Below are positions 45,411 to 53,452 of a stretch of DNA of 64,000 bases, piece after piece. Within the stretch, counting starts at the first letter, position 1; each line of letters starts with the position of its first letter. The translations under genes were made by a program, and so were the position numbers. Origin of the DNA: an uncultured Peptostreptococcaceae bacterium. Lineage in GTDB: Bacteria; Bacillota; Clostridia; Peptostreptococcales; Anaerovoracaceae. The notes under the pieces were generated by a model. The model was not told where the DNA came from. It ran no database searches and was given only the letters and a program-made list of their open reading frames with translations. Location of the stretch: assembly GCA_910588185.1 (NCBI GenBank), contig CAJUQR010000002.1:190318-254317 (forward strand). Direction: 5' to 3'.

Positions 45411-47112
45411 AAATAGTAATGCGCATTTTTCCAAAAATCCGCAAGCTGATATAAGACGTTCACGTTTTAGACGTAATCAGTCAGTTAAGTTTTCTTTTAA
45501 TGCCGGCGAGTTAATTCCATTTTATGTTGATGAGGTTTTGCCTGGCGATACAATGCAGATAGATACGTCAAAATTGGTGCGTATGCAGACGTTAGCAACG
45601 CCCGTAATGGATAATATCTATTTGGATACATATTATTTTTTTGTACCAAATAGATTGGTTTGGTCACATTGGAGGAATTTTATGGGTGAAAACACTAATG
45701 CCCCATGGATTTCAGACGTTGAGTATTCCGTTCCCCAGGTCAATGCTCCTTCGGATGGTTGGCCTATAGGTTCTATTGCTGATTATATGGGCGTACCTAC
45801 CCAGTTGAATAATTTTAGCGTTAGTGATTTGCCATTTCGTGCATATGGTTTAATTTGGAATGAATGGTTCCGTGATCAGAATTTGCAGACACCTCAGTAC
45901 ATTCCTACTAATGACGCTACTATTAATACTGGTAAGGATGTTCCTAATAGAGGTGATATAGAATCCGCCGTTCAAGGTGGTTGGCCGCTTCCGGTTGGTA
46001 AATATCGTGATTATTTTACTAGTTGCCTCCCTGCCCCACAAAAAGGTCCCGATGTGTTATTACCTTTGGGTTCTGTTGCGCCTGTATTTTCCGATACTAT
46101 TTTAGGTTCTGATCAGCCTGGTTTGGTTCCTAAAGATTTATATTTAGATCGTGCTGGCGGAAGTGAATCAAAATTAGCTGCTATGTCTGCGTCATGGTAT
46201 CGTTATACGCCTGGTTCTACTGATTTAACGCTTGAGAATGGACCTGCTAATATGGGCGTTAATGGTTCCGGAACTGCTGTTTCTGATGGTACATTTAATG
46301 CTAATGGTAAATTATTCCCTGCTAATTTGTGGACGGATTTGTCTGTTGCTACAGCCGCTACTATTAATCAGTTACGTTTGGCTTTTCAGATTCAAAAAAT
46401 CTATGAGAAAGACGCTCGTGGCGGCACAAGATATATAGAAATTATTGCTAATCATTTTGGTGTTACGTCCCCAGATAGTAGAATGCAGCGCCCTGAGTAT
46501 TTAGGTGGTAACCGTATGATGATTAATGTAAACCAGGTAGTTCAAAATTCAGAATCCGCTACTACCCCACAAGGTACTACTACAGCATATTCATTGACCG
46601 TTGATACACACAGTGATTTTACTCATTCGTTTGTCGAACATGGATTTTTAATCGGTGTAATGTGTGCTAGATATGACCACACCTATCAGCAAGGTCTTGA
46701 ACGTTTTTGGTCACGTAAGAATAGATTTGATTACTATTGGCCTACATTAGCTAACATTGGTGAACAGCCAGTTTATAACCGTGAAATTTATTTACGTGGT
46801 GACGCTAATGATGATGGCGTTTTTGGCTATCAGGAAGCTTGGGCAGACTATAGATATAAACCGTCCCGTGTAGCTGGTGAAATGCGCTCTAGTGCGCAAA
46901 ATAGCTTGGATGTTTGGCATTTGGCTGATGATTACAATACGCTTCCGAAGTTGTCTCCAGAATGGATAGCAGAAGATAAGACTAATGTTGACCGTGCACT
47001 TGCTGTTACTTCCACAACTGCGAATCAATTTTTTGGTGATATTTTCATCGAGAATATTAGTACACGTCCAATGCCTATGTTTAGCGTTCCTGGTCTTATT
47101 GACCATCATTAG
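45403..47112 (+). CDS. Microvirus major capsid protein VP1
   Basis: 569 residues. The start region HFSKNPQADIRRSRFRRNQS, then VLPGDTMQIDTSKLVRMQTL and DTYYFFVPNRLVWSHWRNFM, are hallmark gokushovirus F-protein blocks. The middle (about 190-310) varies most in this family and forms the surface projections. C-terminal blocks include HDHTYQQGLERFWSRKNRFD-like residues and FGDIFIENISTRPMPMFSVP. Jelly-roll capsid of a T=1 shell. GGAGG stands before the start. Confidence 0.96.
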   Translation: MNRNSNAHFSKNPQADIRRSRFRRNQSVKFSFNAGELIPFYVDEVLPGDTMQIDTSKLVRMQTLATPVMDNIYLDTYYFFVPNRLVWSHWRNFMGENTNAPWISDVEYSVPQVNAPSDGWPIGSIADYMGVPTQLNNFSVSDLPFRAYGLIWNEWFRDQNLQTPQYIPTNDATINTGKDVPNRGDIESAVQGGWPLPVGKYRDYFTSCLPAPQKGPDVLLPLGSVAPVFSDTILGSDQPGLVPKDLYLDRAGGSESKLAAMSASWYRYTPGSTDLTLENGPANMGVNGSGTAVSDGTFNANGKLFPANLWTDLSVATAATINQLRLAFQIQKIYEKDARGGTRYIEIIANHFGVTSPDSRMQRPEYLGGNRMMINVNQVVQNSESATTPQGTTTAYSLTVDTHSDFTHSFVEHGFLIGVMCARYDHTYQQGLERFWSRKNRFDYYWPTLANIGEQPVYNREIYLRGDANDDGVFGYQEAWADYRYKPSRVAGEMRSSAQNSLDVWHLADDYNTLPKLSPEWIAEDKTNVDRALAVTSTTANQFFGDIFIENISTRPMPMFSVPGLIDHH

Positions 47113-47121
47113 GAGGTTATT

Positions 47122-47781
47122 ATGACTAATCTTAATCCCCAGAACTATTTAAATTCAATCAAAGAGACTGCCGCCGCAAATACGGCGCAGTCTCAAGCGT
47201 TTGCTGAAAAACAGATGGCTTTTAACGCTGAGCAAGCTGCCTTGAATCGTCAGTGGCAAGAAAACATGTCCAACACAGCCCATCAGCGCGAAGTAAAAGA
47301 CCTAATCGCCGCCGGATTGAATCCGATTTTGGCTACAGGCGGCCAAGGTGCCGCTGTTCCGTCCGGGGCTACTGCCGTTGGTGCCAGTGGTAAGGTTGAT
47401 GAATCATACGGTCAAGCTCTTGCTGGTTATGCTACTAGTTTGATTAATACTGCCGCTAATTTAGAAATGGCTAAGATATCCGCTAGTGCTACTTTAGGCG
47501 CTGCATCTGCTTCGGCTGCTGCCAGTAGATATAATGCAGATCAAAATTTAAGTGCTGCACTTCAAACATCTTCTAAGAATTTAATATCTAATATTTTATC
47601 AAGTAAGATTTCTGCTAGTGCTAATAGATATAGTGCTTATAAGTCTTATTCTGCTACTAAGTATAAAGCTGATAAGGATGAATATATAAAAGCAAATTTC
47701 CCATCTACTTCTTGGGGATTTGCTTCATCCGTTCTTAATGGTTTAGGAAATTTTGCTGATAAGATTTTTAGTATTTTTTAA
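47122..47781 (+). CDS. Microvirus DNA pilot protein VP2
   Basis: 219 residues. FNAEQAALNRQWQENMSNTA and HQREVKDLIAAGLNPILATG, then GGQGAAVPSGATA, form the VP2 signature. The rest is Ala/Ser-rich and helical, as needed for a DNA-delivery tube. AGGAGG is nine bases before the ATG. Last of the structural genes. Confidence 0.93.
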   Translation: MTNLNPQNYLNSIKETAAANTAQSQAFAEKQMAFNAEQAALNRQWQENMSNTAHQREVKDLIAAGLNPILATGGQGAAVPSGATAVGASGKVDESYGQALAGYATSLINTAANLEMAKISASATLGAASASAAASRYNADQNLSAALQTSSKNLISNILSSKISASANRYSAYKSYSATKYKADKDEYIKANFPSTSWGFASSVLNGLGNFADKIFSIF

Positions 47782-47789
47782 ATTGAGGT

Positions 47790-47826
47790 CTTGGAACAGT
47801 TGCCTTCTTGATGTAACTGTTCCAAG
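47790..47826 (+). terminator. Terminator-like hairpin after VP2
   Basis: Perfect 12-base arms CTTGGAACAGTT and AACTGTTCCAAG with a 13-base loop. Only a short T run follows; a second weak ACACC...GTGT hairpin lies at 47829-47851. It ends the phage operon. Confidence 0.75.
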
Positions 47827-47859
47827 TGACACCTTTTTGAAAAAAAAGTGTTATTTCTA

Positions 47860-47888
47860 TTGACAATATATATTTTAATTATTATATT
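47860..47888 (+). promoter_or_regulatory. Strong promoter at the right end of the phage
   Basis: Consensus TTGACA at 47860-47865, TATATT at 47883-47888, spacer 17 bases. It points out of the integrated phage toward ruvX. In the circular genome it would read through the junction site into the small ORF at 43080 and then VP4. Confidence 0.75.
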
Positions 47889-47894
47889 TTAATT

Positions 47895-48020
47895 ATGGAT
47901 ATTATATTAAGTTTATTATTTTTAATTTTTTCTATATTTATTATATCTAAATTTTTTGTTACTTTGTATTATAATAGTAAACGTAAATTTTTAGATTTTT
48001 TTAGAGGAAAACGACTATAA
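47895..48020 (+). CDS. Small membrane peptide of the phage, candidate lysis protein
   Basis: 41 codons: MDIILSLLFLIFSIFIISKF, then FVTLYYNSKRKFLDFFRGKR and Leu. One hydrophobic helix (about 2-26) and a strongly basic tail, the shape of single-gene lysis or small inner-membrane phage proteins. The ATG lies where the transcript of the promoter above should begin, with no ribosome site, so translation might be leaderless. The AT-rich context makes a chance ORF possible, hence the low confidence. Confidence 0.45.
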   Translation: MDIILSLLFLIFSIFIISKFFVTLYYNSKRKFLDFFRGKRL

Positions 48021-48045
48021 TTTTTCAATTAAATAAACCAAAATG

Positions 48046-48077
48046 ACTATTCCCAAAACTTCGGTTTTAGTAATAGT
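48046..48077. repeat. Second dif-like / terminator-like inverted repeat
   Basis: 32 bases: ACTATTCCCAAAAC, centre TTCG, GTTTTAGTAATAGT. The left arm equals that of the left attachment site over ACTATTCCCAAAA. The C-TTCG-G loop is an extra-stable RNA tetraloop, so as RNA this could end transcription. Could be the phage's own copy of the site. Confidence 0.6.
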
Positions 48078-48084
48078 TGTTCCA

Positions 48085-48122
48085 ACTCTTTCCCAAAACC
48101 GAGTGATTTTAGGAATAGTAAT
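48085..48122. repeat. Right dif-like attachment site (attR)
   Basis: ACTCTTTCCCAAAACC, centre GAG, then GTGATTTTAGGAATAGTAAT (48103-48122), the last 20 bases being identical to 43004-43023 at the left border. Left arm less regular than in the left site. Marks the phage-host junction 60 bases from the ruvX stop. Confidence 0.68.
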
Positions 48123-48178
48123 ATCTATAAATCACAAATCTTTCCTCTTAGCATTTAGATCCTCTCTCAATTTAAAAT

Positions 48179-48607
48179 CTATATGTTCGAGTCCAAATAA
48201 CTCTGCAAAATAATAACTGCTGCTTGCTTATCAATTACTTGTTTTCTTTTAGCTCTTGATACATCAGCTTCAATTAAAACTTTTTCTGCCATAACAGTTG
48301 TAAGTCTTTCATCTTGCCACACGATTTTGACATCTTTTATTCCGGTACTTCTCATTTTGTTTTCAAGCATATTTTTGAATTCGTATACTTTTTCAGTTTG
48401 GATACTGTCTGTACCATCAAGTTTTTTAGGTAAACCTATAACCACAGTATCACATTCATATTCTTTTATCATGTCTATTATTTTGCCTGTATCTTTCCTT
48501 ATACCTACTCTTTCAAGAGTCATTATACCTTGAGCTGTATATCCAAGAGGATCAGATACTGCAATTCCAACTGTTTTATCACCTACGTCAAGTCCTATTT
48601 TTCTCAT
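48179..48607 (-). CDS. ruvX: RuvX / YqgF-family pre-16S rRNA nuclease
   Basis: Start chosen at 48607 (MRKIGLDVGDKTVGIAVSDP) with AGGAG eight bases before; the longer frame has an untypical leader. 142 residues, RNase H-like fold, with the Asp of GLDVGDKTVG, VVIGLPKKLDGT and VWQDERLTTVMAEK. Processes the 5' end of 16S rRNA. First host gene right of the prophage. Confidence 0.94.
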   Translation of the reverse strand: MRKIGLDVGDKTVGIAVSDPLGYTAQGIMTLERVGIRKDTGKIIDMIKEYECDTVVIGLPKKLDGTDSIQTEKVYEFKNMLENKMRSTGIKDVKIVWQDERLTTVMAEKVLIEADVSRAKRKQVIDKQAAVIILQSYLDSNI

Positions 48608-48623
48608 ATTTACTCCTTCTAAT

Positions 48624-48655
48624 AAAAAATCGGACGTTTTAAGGCGTCCGATTTT
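48624..48655 (-). terminator. Hairpin between ireB and ruvX
   Basis: AAATCGGACG and CGTCCGATTTT arms around TTTTAAGG. Read on the minus strand it follows ireB and ends in a T run, so part of the alaS-ireB transcript stops here before ruvX. Confidence 0.82.
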
Positions 48656-48665
48656 CATTTTTGCT

Positions 48666-48911
48666 TTATTCTACATTGATATAAGCTTTAAGCATTTCTG
48701 CGACCAGCTCGTCACGATCAACACCTTTAATTAATGTTCTAGCATTGTTAAAGCTAGTGATGTAAGACGGGTCTCCGGAAATAATATATCCGACTAACTG
48801 ATCAACAGGATTATAGTCTTTTTCTTCCAAAGCCAAATAAACTTCTTTTAATATCTGTCTATTTGTCTTTTGATTTTTAAATGAGTCAAACATCTTAGTG
48901 CTTTTATCCAT
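48666..48911 (-). CDS. ireB: IreB-family regulatory phosphoprotein
   Basis: 81 residues of the UPF0297 family: TKMFDSFKNQKTNRQILKEV, then VDQLVGYIISGDPSYITSFN and NARTLIKGVDRDELV. In enterococci IreB is a substrate of the IreK kinase. Sits between alaS and ruvX as in most Firmicutes. AGGAGG lies before the start. Confidence 0.95.
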   Translation of the reverse strand: MDKSTKMFDSFKNQKTNRQILKEVYLALEEKDYNPVDQLVGYIISGDPSYITSFNNARTLIKGVDRDELVAEMLKAYINVE

Positions 48912-48962
48912 TATGATCCTCCTATTCCGGTTAAAGTAACTACTGCCCTTGTCTTGATTATA

Positions 48963-51581
48963 CTATGATAATAGCTTTTCTGCAACACTAAAGGCATCTT
49001 TTATTTTAGAAACATCCTTTGCGCCGGCTTGCGCCATATCAGCCTTGCCGCCTCCGCCGCCTCCGGCAGCCTGGGCAATTTCTTTTATCATTTTACCTGC
49101 ATGAAGTCCCTTTTCAACTAAATCATCTGTAAGTGATACTAAGAAAGTAACTTTTTCACCATTTACAGCCGCAAACACCATGCATATATTTTTATTTGAC
49201 GCCTTAATATCATCAGAAAGACCTCTAAGATCATTGATATTATAATCGGCAAACTCTTTCGTAATTAGCTTAATACCGTTTATTTCAACAGCAGCACTAG
49301 CAAGTTTATCTGCTTCACCGCCCATAGCAGCTTTCTTAATATCTTCAAGCTCTTTCTTTAATAATTTTAATTCATCTGATATATTCTTTGCTTTATCTGC
49401 TAACAAATTTTTATTACATTTAAATATCTGTGCAGTATCTGATATTATTTTTTCTGCTTTTTTTGCTTCTTCAAGAACATTGGTTCCGGTAACAGCTTCA
49501 ATTCTACGAACTCCTGAAGCAATTCCGCTTTCGGATATAATTTTAAATGCTCCTATCTCACCTGTATTGTTTACATGAGTACCGCCGCATAGTTCGATAG
49601 ACCAATCGCCCGCATTGACAACTCTTACTTTATCGCCATATTTTTCGCCAAACAATGCCATGGCACCGGATTTTTGTGCTTCTAACATGGACATTTCAGC
49701 TATAGTTACAGGCAAAAATTCATTTATTTTTTCGTTAACTTTATTCTCAACCAACTGAATCTCTCTATTAGTCATTGCCTCAAAATGACTAAAATCAAAA
49801 CGAAGAACCTTTTCGTTAACACTTGAGCCTGATTGCTGAACGTGAGAGCCTAAAACCTCCCTCAAAGCTTTTTGTAACAAATGAGTAGCTGTATGATTTC
49901 TTGCTGTACAATTTCTCTTAGGAACATCAACAATACATTGTATTTCATCACCTAAATTTATAGTACCATTCAGCAATTCGCAGCAATGAGCTATGACTCC
50001 GTCATTCTTCTCAACAGAGAATACATGGGCTTTTCCTGTAGAAGTTGACAGAATACCATTATCGCAAACTTGCCCTCCTCCTTCAGGGTAAAACGGCGTT
50101 TTATCAAGGAATATCCTAACATTTTGCCCTGCTGCAGCTTCTTCAATAGTTCCATTTTCATCTATTATTGCAATAACTCTTCCTATACCTTCAGTTAAGC
50201 TGTAACCATTGAATTCAGTCTCTTCTAAATCGACTAAATTCCTATTTTCTTTCCATGCTTCACATTCTGTATTTTTGCGGCGGCTTCTTCCTTGCTCTTT
50301 TTGTCTTCTCATATTTTCGGCAAATCCGTCAGTATCAGCCGTCATACCATTTTCTTTAAGAATTTCTTCTGTAAGTTCTAGAGGAAATCCATAAGTATCA
50401 TAAAGTTTAAATGCTTTTTCCCCGTCCAAAATCGTTTTATCACAGGCTTTAAGCTGAGCTACATATTCAGATATTATTGCTTCGCCTTGGTCTATAGTGG
50501 AAGCAAACTTTTCTTCTTCAACAGAAATTATCTTTTGTATATAATCTTTTTTCTCTACAAGTTCAGGATACGCTTCACCTGATACTTCAATTACTTTATT
50601 TGAAAGTTCTGATAAAAATGCGCCTTTTATTCCAAGCAATCTGCCATGCCTTGCCGCTCTTCTTAACAGTCTCCTCAGCACATATCCTCTTCCTTCATTG
50701 CTAGGCATTATGCCGTCTGCAATCATAAAGGTCATTGAACGCAAATGGTCGGTTATAATACGTATTGATACATCTGTCTGCGCTTGTCCGTCTTTATATT
50801 CAACACCGCACTTTGCAACAACTCCGTCTAATATATGGCGAATAGTATCTATATCAAATATTGAATCTACTCCTTGCATTATACAAGCCATTCTTTCAAG
50901 CCCCATACCTGTATCTATATTTGGGTGCTCAAGTGGTGTATAACTTCCGTCTTCTTCCTTTGAAAATTGAGTAAACACATGATTCCAAAATTCCAAATAT
51001 CTGTCACAGTCACAGCCCGGCTTGCAAGTATCTTTGCCGCATCCATATTCCTCTCCCCTATCAAAATAAAGCTCAGAACATGGGCCGCATGGACCAAGAC
51101 CGATCTCCCAAAAATTATCATCTTTTCCTAAACGAACTATTCTGTCCTCAGGCATACCAAGACTTTTCCATATTTCAACTGCTTCATCATCATCCTGATA
51201 TACTGTAGCCCAAATCTTCTCAAAAGGCATATTAAGACATTCTGTCATAAATTCAAGTCCCCATCTAAGCGACTCTTTCTTAAAATAATCACCAAACGAG
51301 AAATTGCCCAGCATTTCAAAAAAAGTGCCGTGCCTTGCTGTAATTCCTACATTATCTATATCTCCGGTTCTTATACACTTTTGACATGTGGTCATTCTTT
51401 TGGCAGGAGGAGTTTCAACGCCTGCAAAATATTTTTTTAAAGGCGCCATGCCTGAGTTTATTATTAAAAGACTTTTATCATCTTTAGGAATTAAAGATGC
51501 ACTTTTTGCAGCATAATGTTCTTTACTTATATAAAAGTCTCTGAATCTTTTTCTTATCTCATTTAATCCTAATTTTTCCAT
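48963..51581 (-). CDS. alaS: Alanyl-tRNA synthetase
   Basis: 872 residues: class II core with FRDFYISKEHYAAKSASLIP and GMAPLKKYFAG, then the editing domain with the zinc-binding HxxxH pattern in TARNHTATHLLQKALREVLG and SIELCGGTHVNNTGEIGAF, and a C-terminal C-Ala domain with the Gly-rich AAGGGGGGKADMAQAG. I looked for a T-box in the 110-base leader and found none. Confidence 0.97.
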   Translation of the reverse strand: MEKLGLNEIRKRFRDFYISKEHYAAKSASLIPKDDKSLLIINSGMAPLKKYFAGVETPPAKRMTTCQKCIRTGDIDNVGITARHGTFFEMLGNFSFGDYFKKESLRWGLEFMTECLNMPFEKIWATVYQDDDEAVEIWKSLGMPEDRIVRLGKDDNFWEIGLGPCGPCSELYFDRGEEYGCGKDTCKPGCDCDRYLEFWNHVFTQFSKEEDGSYTPLEHPNIDTGMGLERMACIMQGVDSIFDIDTIRHILDGVVAKCGVEYKDGQAQTDVSIRIITDHLRSMTFMIADGIMPSNEGRGYVLRRLLRRAARHGRLLGIKGAFLSELSNKVIEVSGEAYPELVEKKDYIQKIISVEEEKFASTIDQGEAIISEYVAQLKACDKTILDGEKAFKLYDTYGFPLELTEEILKENGMTADTDGFAENMRRQKEQGRSRRKNTECEAWKENRNLVDLEETEFNGYSLTEGIGRVIAIIDENGTIEEAAAGQNVRIFLDKTPFYPEGGGQVCDNGILSTSTGKAHVFSVEKNDGVIAHCCELLNGTINLGDEIQCIVDVPKRNCTARNHTATHLLQKALREVLGSHVQQSGSSVNEKVLRFDFSHFEAMTNREIQLVENKVNEKINEFLPVTIAEMSMLEAQKSGAMALFGEKYGDKVRVVNAGDWSIELCGGTHVNNTGEIGAFKIISESGIASGVRRIEAVTGTNVLEEAKKAEKIISDTAQIFKCNKNLLADKAKNISDELKLLKKELEDIKKAAMGGEADKLASAAVEINGIKLITKEFADYNINDLRGLSDDIKASNKNICMVFAAVNGEKVTFLVSLTDDLVEKGLHAGKMIKEIAQAAGGGGGGKADMAQAGAKDVSKIKDAFSVAEKLLS

Positions 51582-51640
51582 GTGTAAAATCCTCCTAAAT
51601 AATATTATATTTTACCACATTATGACGAAAAAGTCTATTT

Positions 51641-51679
51641 ATAAAAATACTCTCCTCAAGTTTCCCTAAGGAGAGTATC
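51641..51679 (-). terminator. Terminator of the small membrane-protein gene
   Basis: On the minus strand ATACTCTCCT and AGGAGAGTAT arms are followed by TTTTTAT. It isolates alaS from the gene upstream. Confidence 0.85.
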
Positions 51680-51690
51680 TTCCACAAAAT

Positions 51691-51900
51691 TTACATCTGT
51701 TTTTTTAAATTGCGTGCCATTTCAGTAACGTCCTGCCCTACGTTAAGCATCTCTTCTTTGACCCCATTCATATCTTCAAAAGCATTCTTTGCGTCCCTCT
51801 TAAGTTGCTGTTTAGCAGCAGGCTTCATACATCCATAAGCAATCGCCGCTGCAGTTCCTACTGCAGCAATGGCAGTTATCGTAGTTGCCATCTTATGCAT
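51691..51900 (-). CDS. Small membrane-anchored helical protein (YtxH-like)
   Basis: 69 residues from ATG 51900 (MHKMATTITAIAAVGTAAAI), which has GGGAG eight bases upstream; a GTG nine bases further up overlaps that site. One short hydrophobic Ala-rich helix, then an amphipathic helix with DMNGVKEEMLNVGQDVTEMA. General shape of YtxH-like stress proteins, but I do not claim the family. Confidence 0.7.
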   Translation of the reverse strand: MHKMATTITAIAAVGTAAAIAYGCMKPAAKQQLKRDAKNAFEDMNGVKEEMLNVGQDVTEMARNLKKQM

Positions 51901-51988
51901 TAAAATCACTCCCTTTCAAACTTATTATCTGAAATTTTAAGTGTAATTATGCTTTGAACAATTAACCATTTTTAATTAATTAAAAATA

Positions 51989-53323
51989 CTATACCCAGCC
52001 TTGATCTCTCATTGCTTTTACTACACGGCGGAATCCTGCAATGTTTGCGCCTGCCACATAATTTCCTGATCTGTTGTAATCATCAGCCGCAGTTGAAACT
52101 TGAGCCCATATATCTTTCATTATGTCATTAAGCTGTTTGTCAACTTCTTCAAAGCTTCTTCTTATTCTCATACTATTTTGAGACATTTCAAGAGCCGAAA
52201 CGGCTACGCCGCCTGCATTTGAAGCTTTACCAGGCATAAACAATACTCCCTGTGACTGAAGGTATTCTGTAGCTTCCTCTGTAGTAGGCATGTTTGCTCC
52301 TTCAGCAACAGCTATACAGCCGTTTGATACAAGTTTTTTTGCATCTTCAAGCTCAAGTTCATACTGAATTGCACAAGGAAGTGCTACATCACACTTAACA
52401 TCCCAAACTTTTTTACCCTGGAAGTACTCAGAACCTGCAACTTCTTTAGCATAATCGCTTATTCTGCCTCTTCTTTCTTCTTTTATATCTTTTACGACTT
52501 CAACTTTTATTCCGTTAGGGTCATATATATATCCATCTGAATCACTGACTGTTACTACTTTCGCTCCCATTTGCTGTGCTTTTTCAACAGCATATGTAGC
52601 AACATTACCTGAACCTGAAACAGCAACTGTTGCTCCTTTGAGAGTTTTGCCACTTGCATTGAGCATTTCTTCTGTAATATATACCAATCCGTATCCTGTA
52701 GCTTCAGTACGAACAAGGGAACCGCCATATCCAAGACCTTTTCCTGTTAACGTTCCTTCATACTGATTTGTAAGTCTCTTATATTGTCCATAAAGATAAC
52801 CTATTTCACGTCCGCCTACGCCTATATCTCCGGCAGGAACATCCTCGTTAGGTCCAATATACTTAAAGAGCTCACTCATAAAGCTTTGACAAAATGCCAT
52901 AATTTCTCTATCGGATTTTCCTTTAGGATTAAAGTTTGCTCCACCTTTACCACCACCAATAGATTGTCCTGTTAAAGCATTTTTAAAGGTTTGTTCAAAT
53001 GCTAAAAAGTTAAGAACACTTCTATTTACAGTAGGATGAAAACGCAACCCTCCCTTGTAAGGACCAAGTGCACTGTTAAACTGCACACGATATCCCCTGT
53101 TTATATGAAGATCGCCTTTGTCATCTACCCAAGGAACTCTAAAAGATACGCTTCTTTCTGGTTCAACTAATCTTTCAAGTAACTGACTTTTTCTATACTC
53201 TTCTTCATGTGCAGCAACTACCGGTTCTATTGATTGCAAAACCTCTTTTACTGCCAACTGGAATTCCGGTTCACCGGGATTCATCTTTTTGACTCTGTCC
53301 ATTACTTCTTCTACATATGTCAT
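51989..53323 (-). CDS. gdhA: Glutamate dehydrogenase, hexameric, NADP-type
   Basis: 444 residues: RVPWVDDKGDLHINRGYRVQ, the substrate-binding Lys in GPYKGGLRFHP and GGGKGGANFNPKGKSD, the catalytic region DVPAGDIGVGGREIGYLYGQ, and the Rossmann domain AVSGSGNVATYAVEKA. Links 2-oxoglutarate and ammonium with glutamate. The Ser after the beta-A turn (VSDSDGYI) suggests NADPH use, which would match the NADPH-linked Stn complex elsewhere in the window. AGGAGG before the ATG. Single-gene unit. Confidence 0.95.
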   Translation of the reverse strand: MTYVEEVMDRVKKMNPGEPEFQLAVKEVLQSIEPVVAAHEEEYRKSQLLERLVEPERSVSFRVPWVDDKGDLHINRGYRVQFNSALGPYKGGLRFHPTVNRSVLNFLAFEQTFKNALTGQSIGGGKGGANFNPKGKSDREIMAFCQSFMSELFKYIGPNEDVPAGDIGVGGREIGYLYGQYKRLTNQYEGTLTGKGLGYGGSLVRTEATGYGLVYITEEMLNASGKTLKGATVAVSGSGNVATYAVEKAQQMGAKVVTVSDSDGYIYDPNGIKVEVVKDIKEERRGRISDYAKEVAGSEYFQGKKVWDVKCDVALPCAIQYELELEDAKKLVSNGCIAVAEGANMPTTEEATEYLQSQGVLFMPGKASNAGGVAVSALEMSQNSMRIRRSFEEVDKQLNDIMKDIWAQVSTAADDYNRSGNYVAGANIAGFRRVVKAMRDQGWV

Positions 53324-53452
53324 ATTCGCCCCTCCTAAGTCGTTATTAATTAACGTAAGTAAATTTAAAAAACAATCATAGAATAAAAATTTGGTTATGT
53401 CAATATAAAATAATCAAATATATTGTATATTAAAACAAAAAATCTCATCCTA

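Larger units (their letters stand above)
42989..48122 (+). mobile_element. Integrated microvirus (gokushovirus-type prophage)
   Basis: About 5.1 kb between the two copies of the 20-base repeat, the right size for a Gokushovirinae genome. Gene order: small ORF, VP4, J-like basic protein, small ORF, VP5, VP3, VP1, VP2, terminator, promoter, membrane-peptide ORF. All phage genes read +. The coding strand is clearly T-rich (many codons end in T), as usual for single-stranded DNA phages and unlike the A-rich host genes. There is no integrase, so a host enzyme must have inserted it. It sits between a host LysM gene and ruvX. Only the frameshift in VP4 argues against an active phage. Confidence 0.92.

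Noticed and set aside
47829..48178. CRISPR or retron-like array in the repeats right of VP2
   Set aside because: Only two to three related units with irregular spacing; explained by attachment sites and terminators, with no cas or reverse transcriptase gene.
51582..51690. T-box riboswitch before alaS (also looked for before leuS and aspS)
   Set aside because: The leaders are too short and lack the conserved T-box sequence; the hairpin near alaS belongs to the upstream gene as its terminator.
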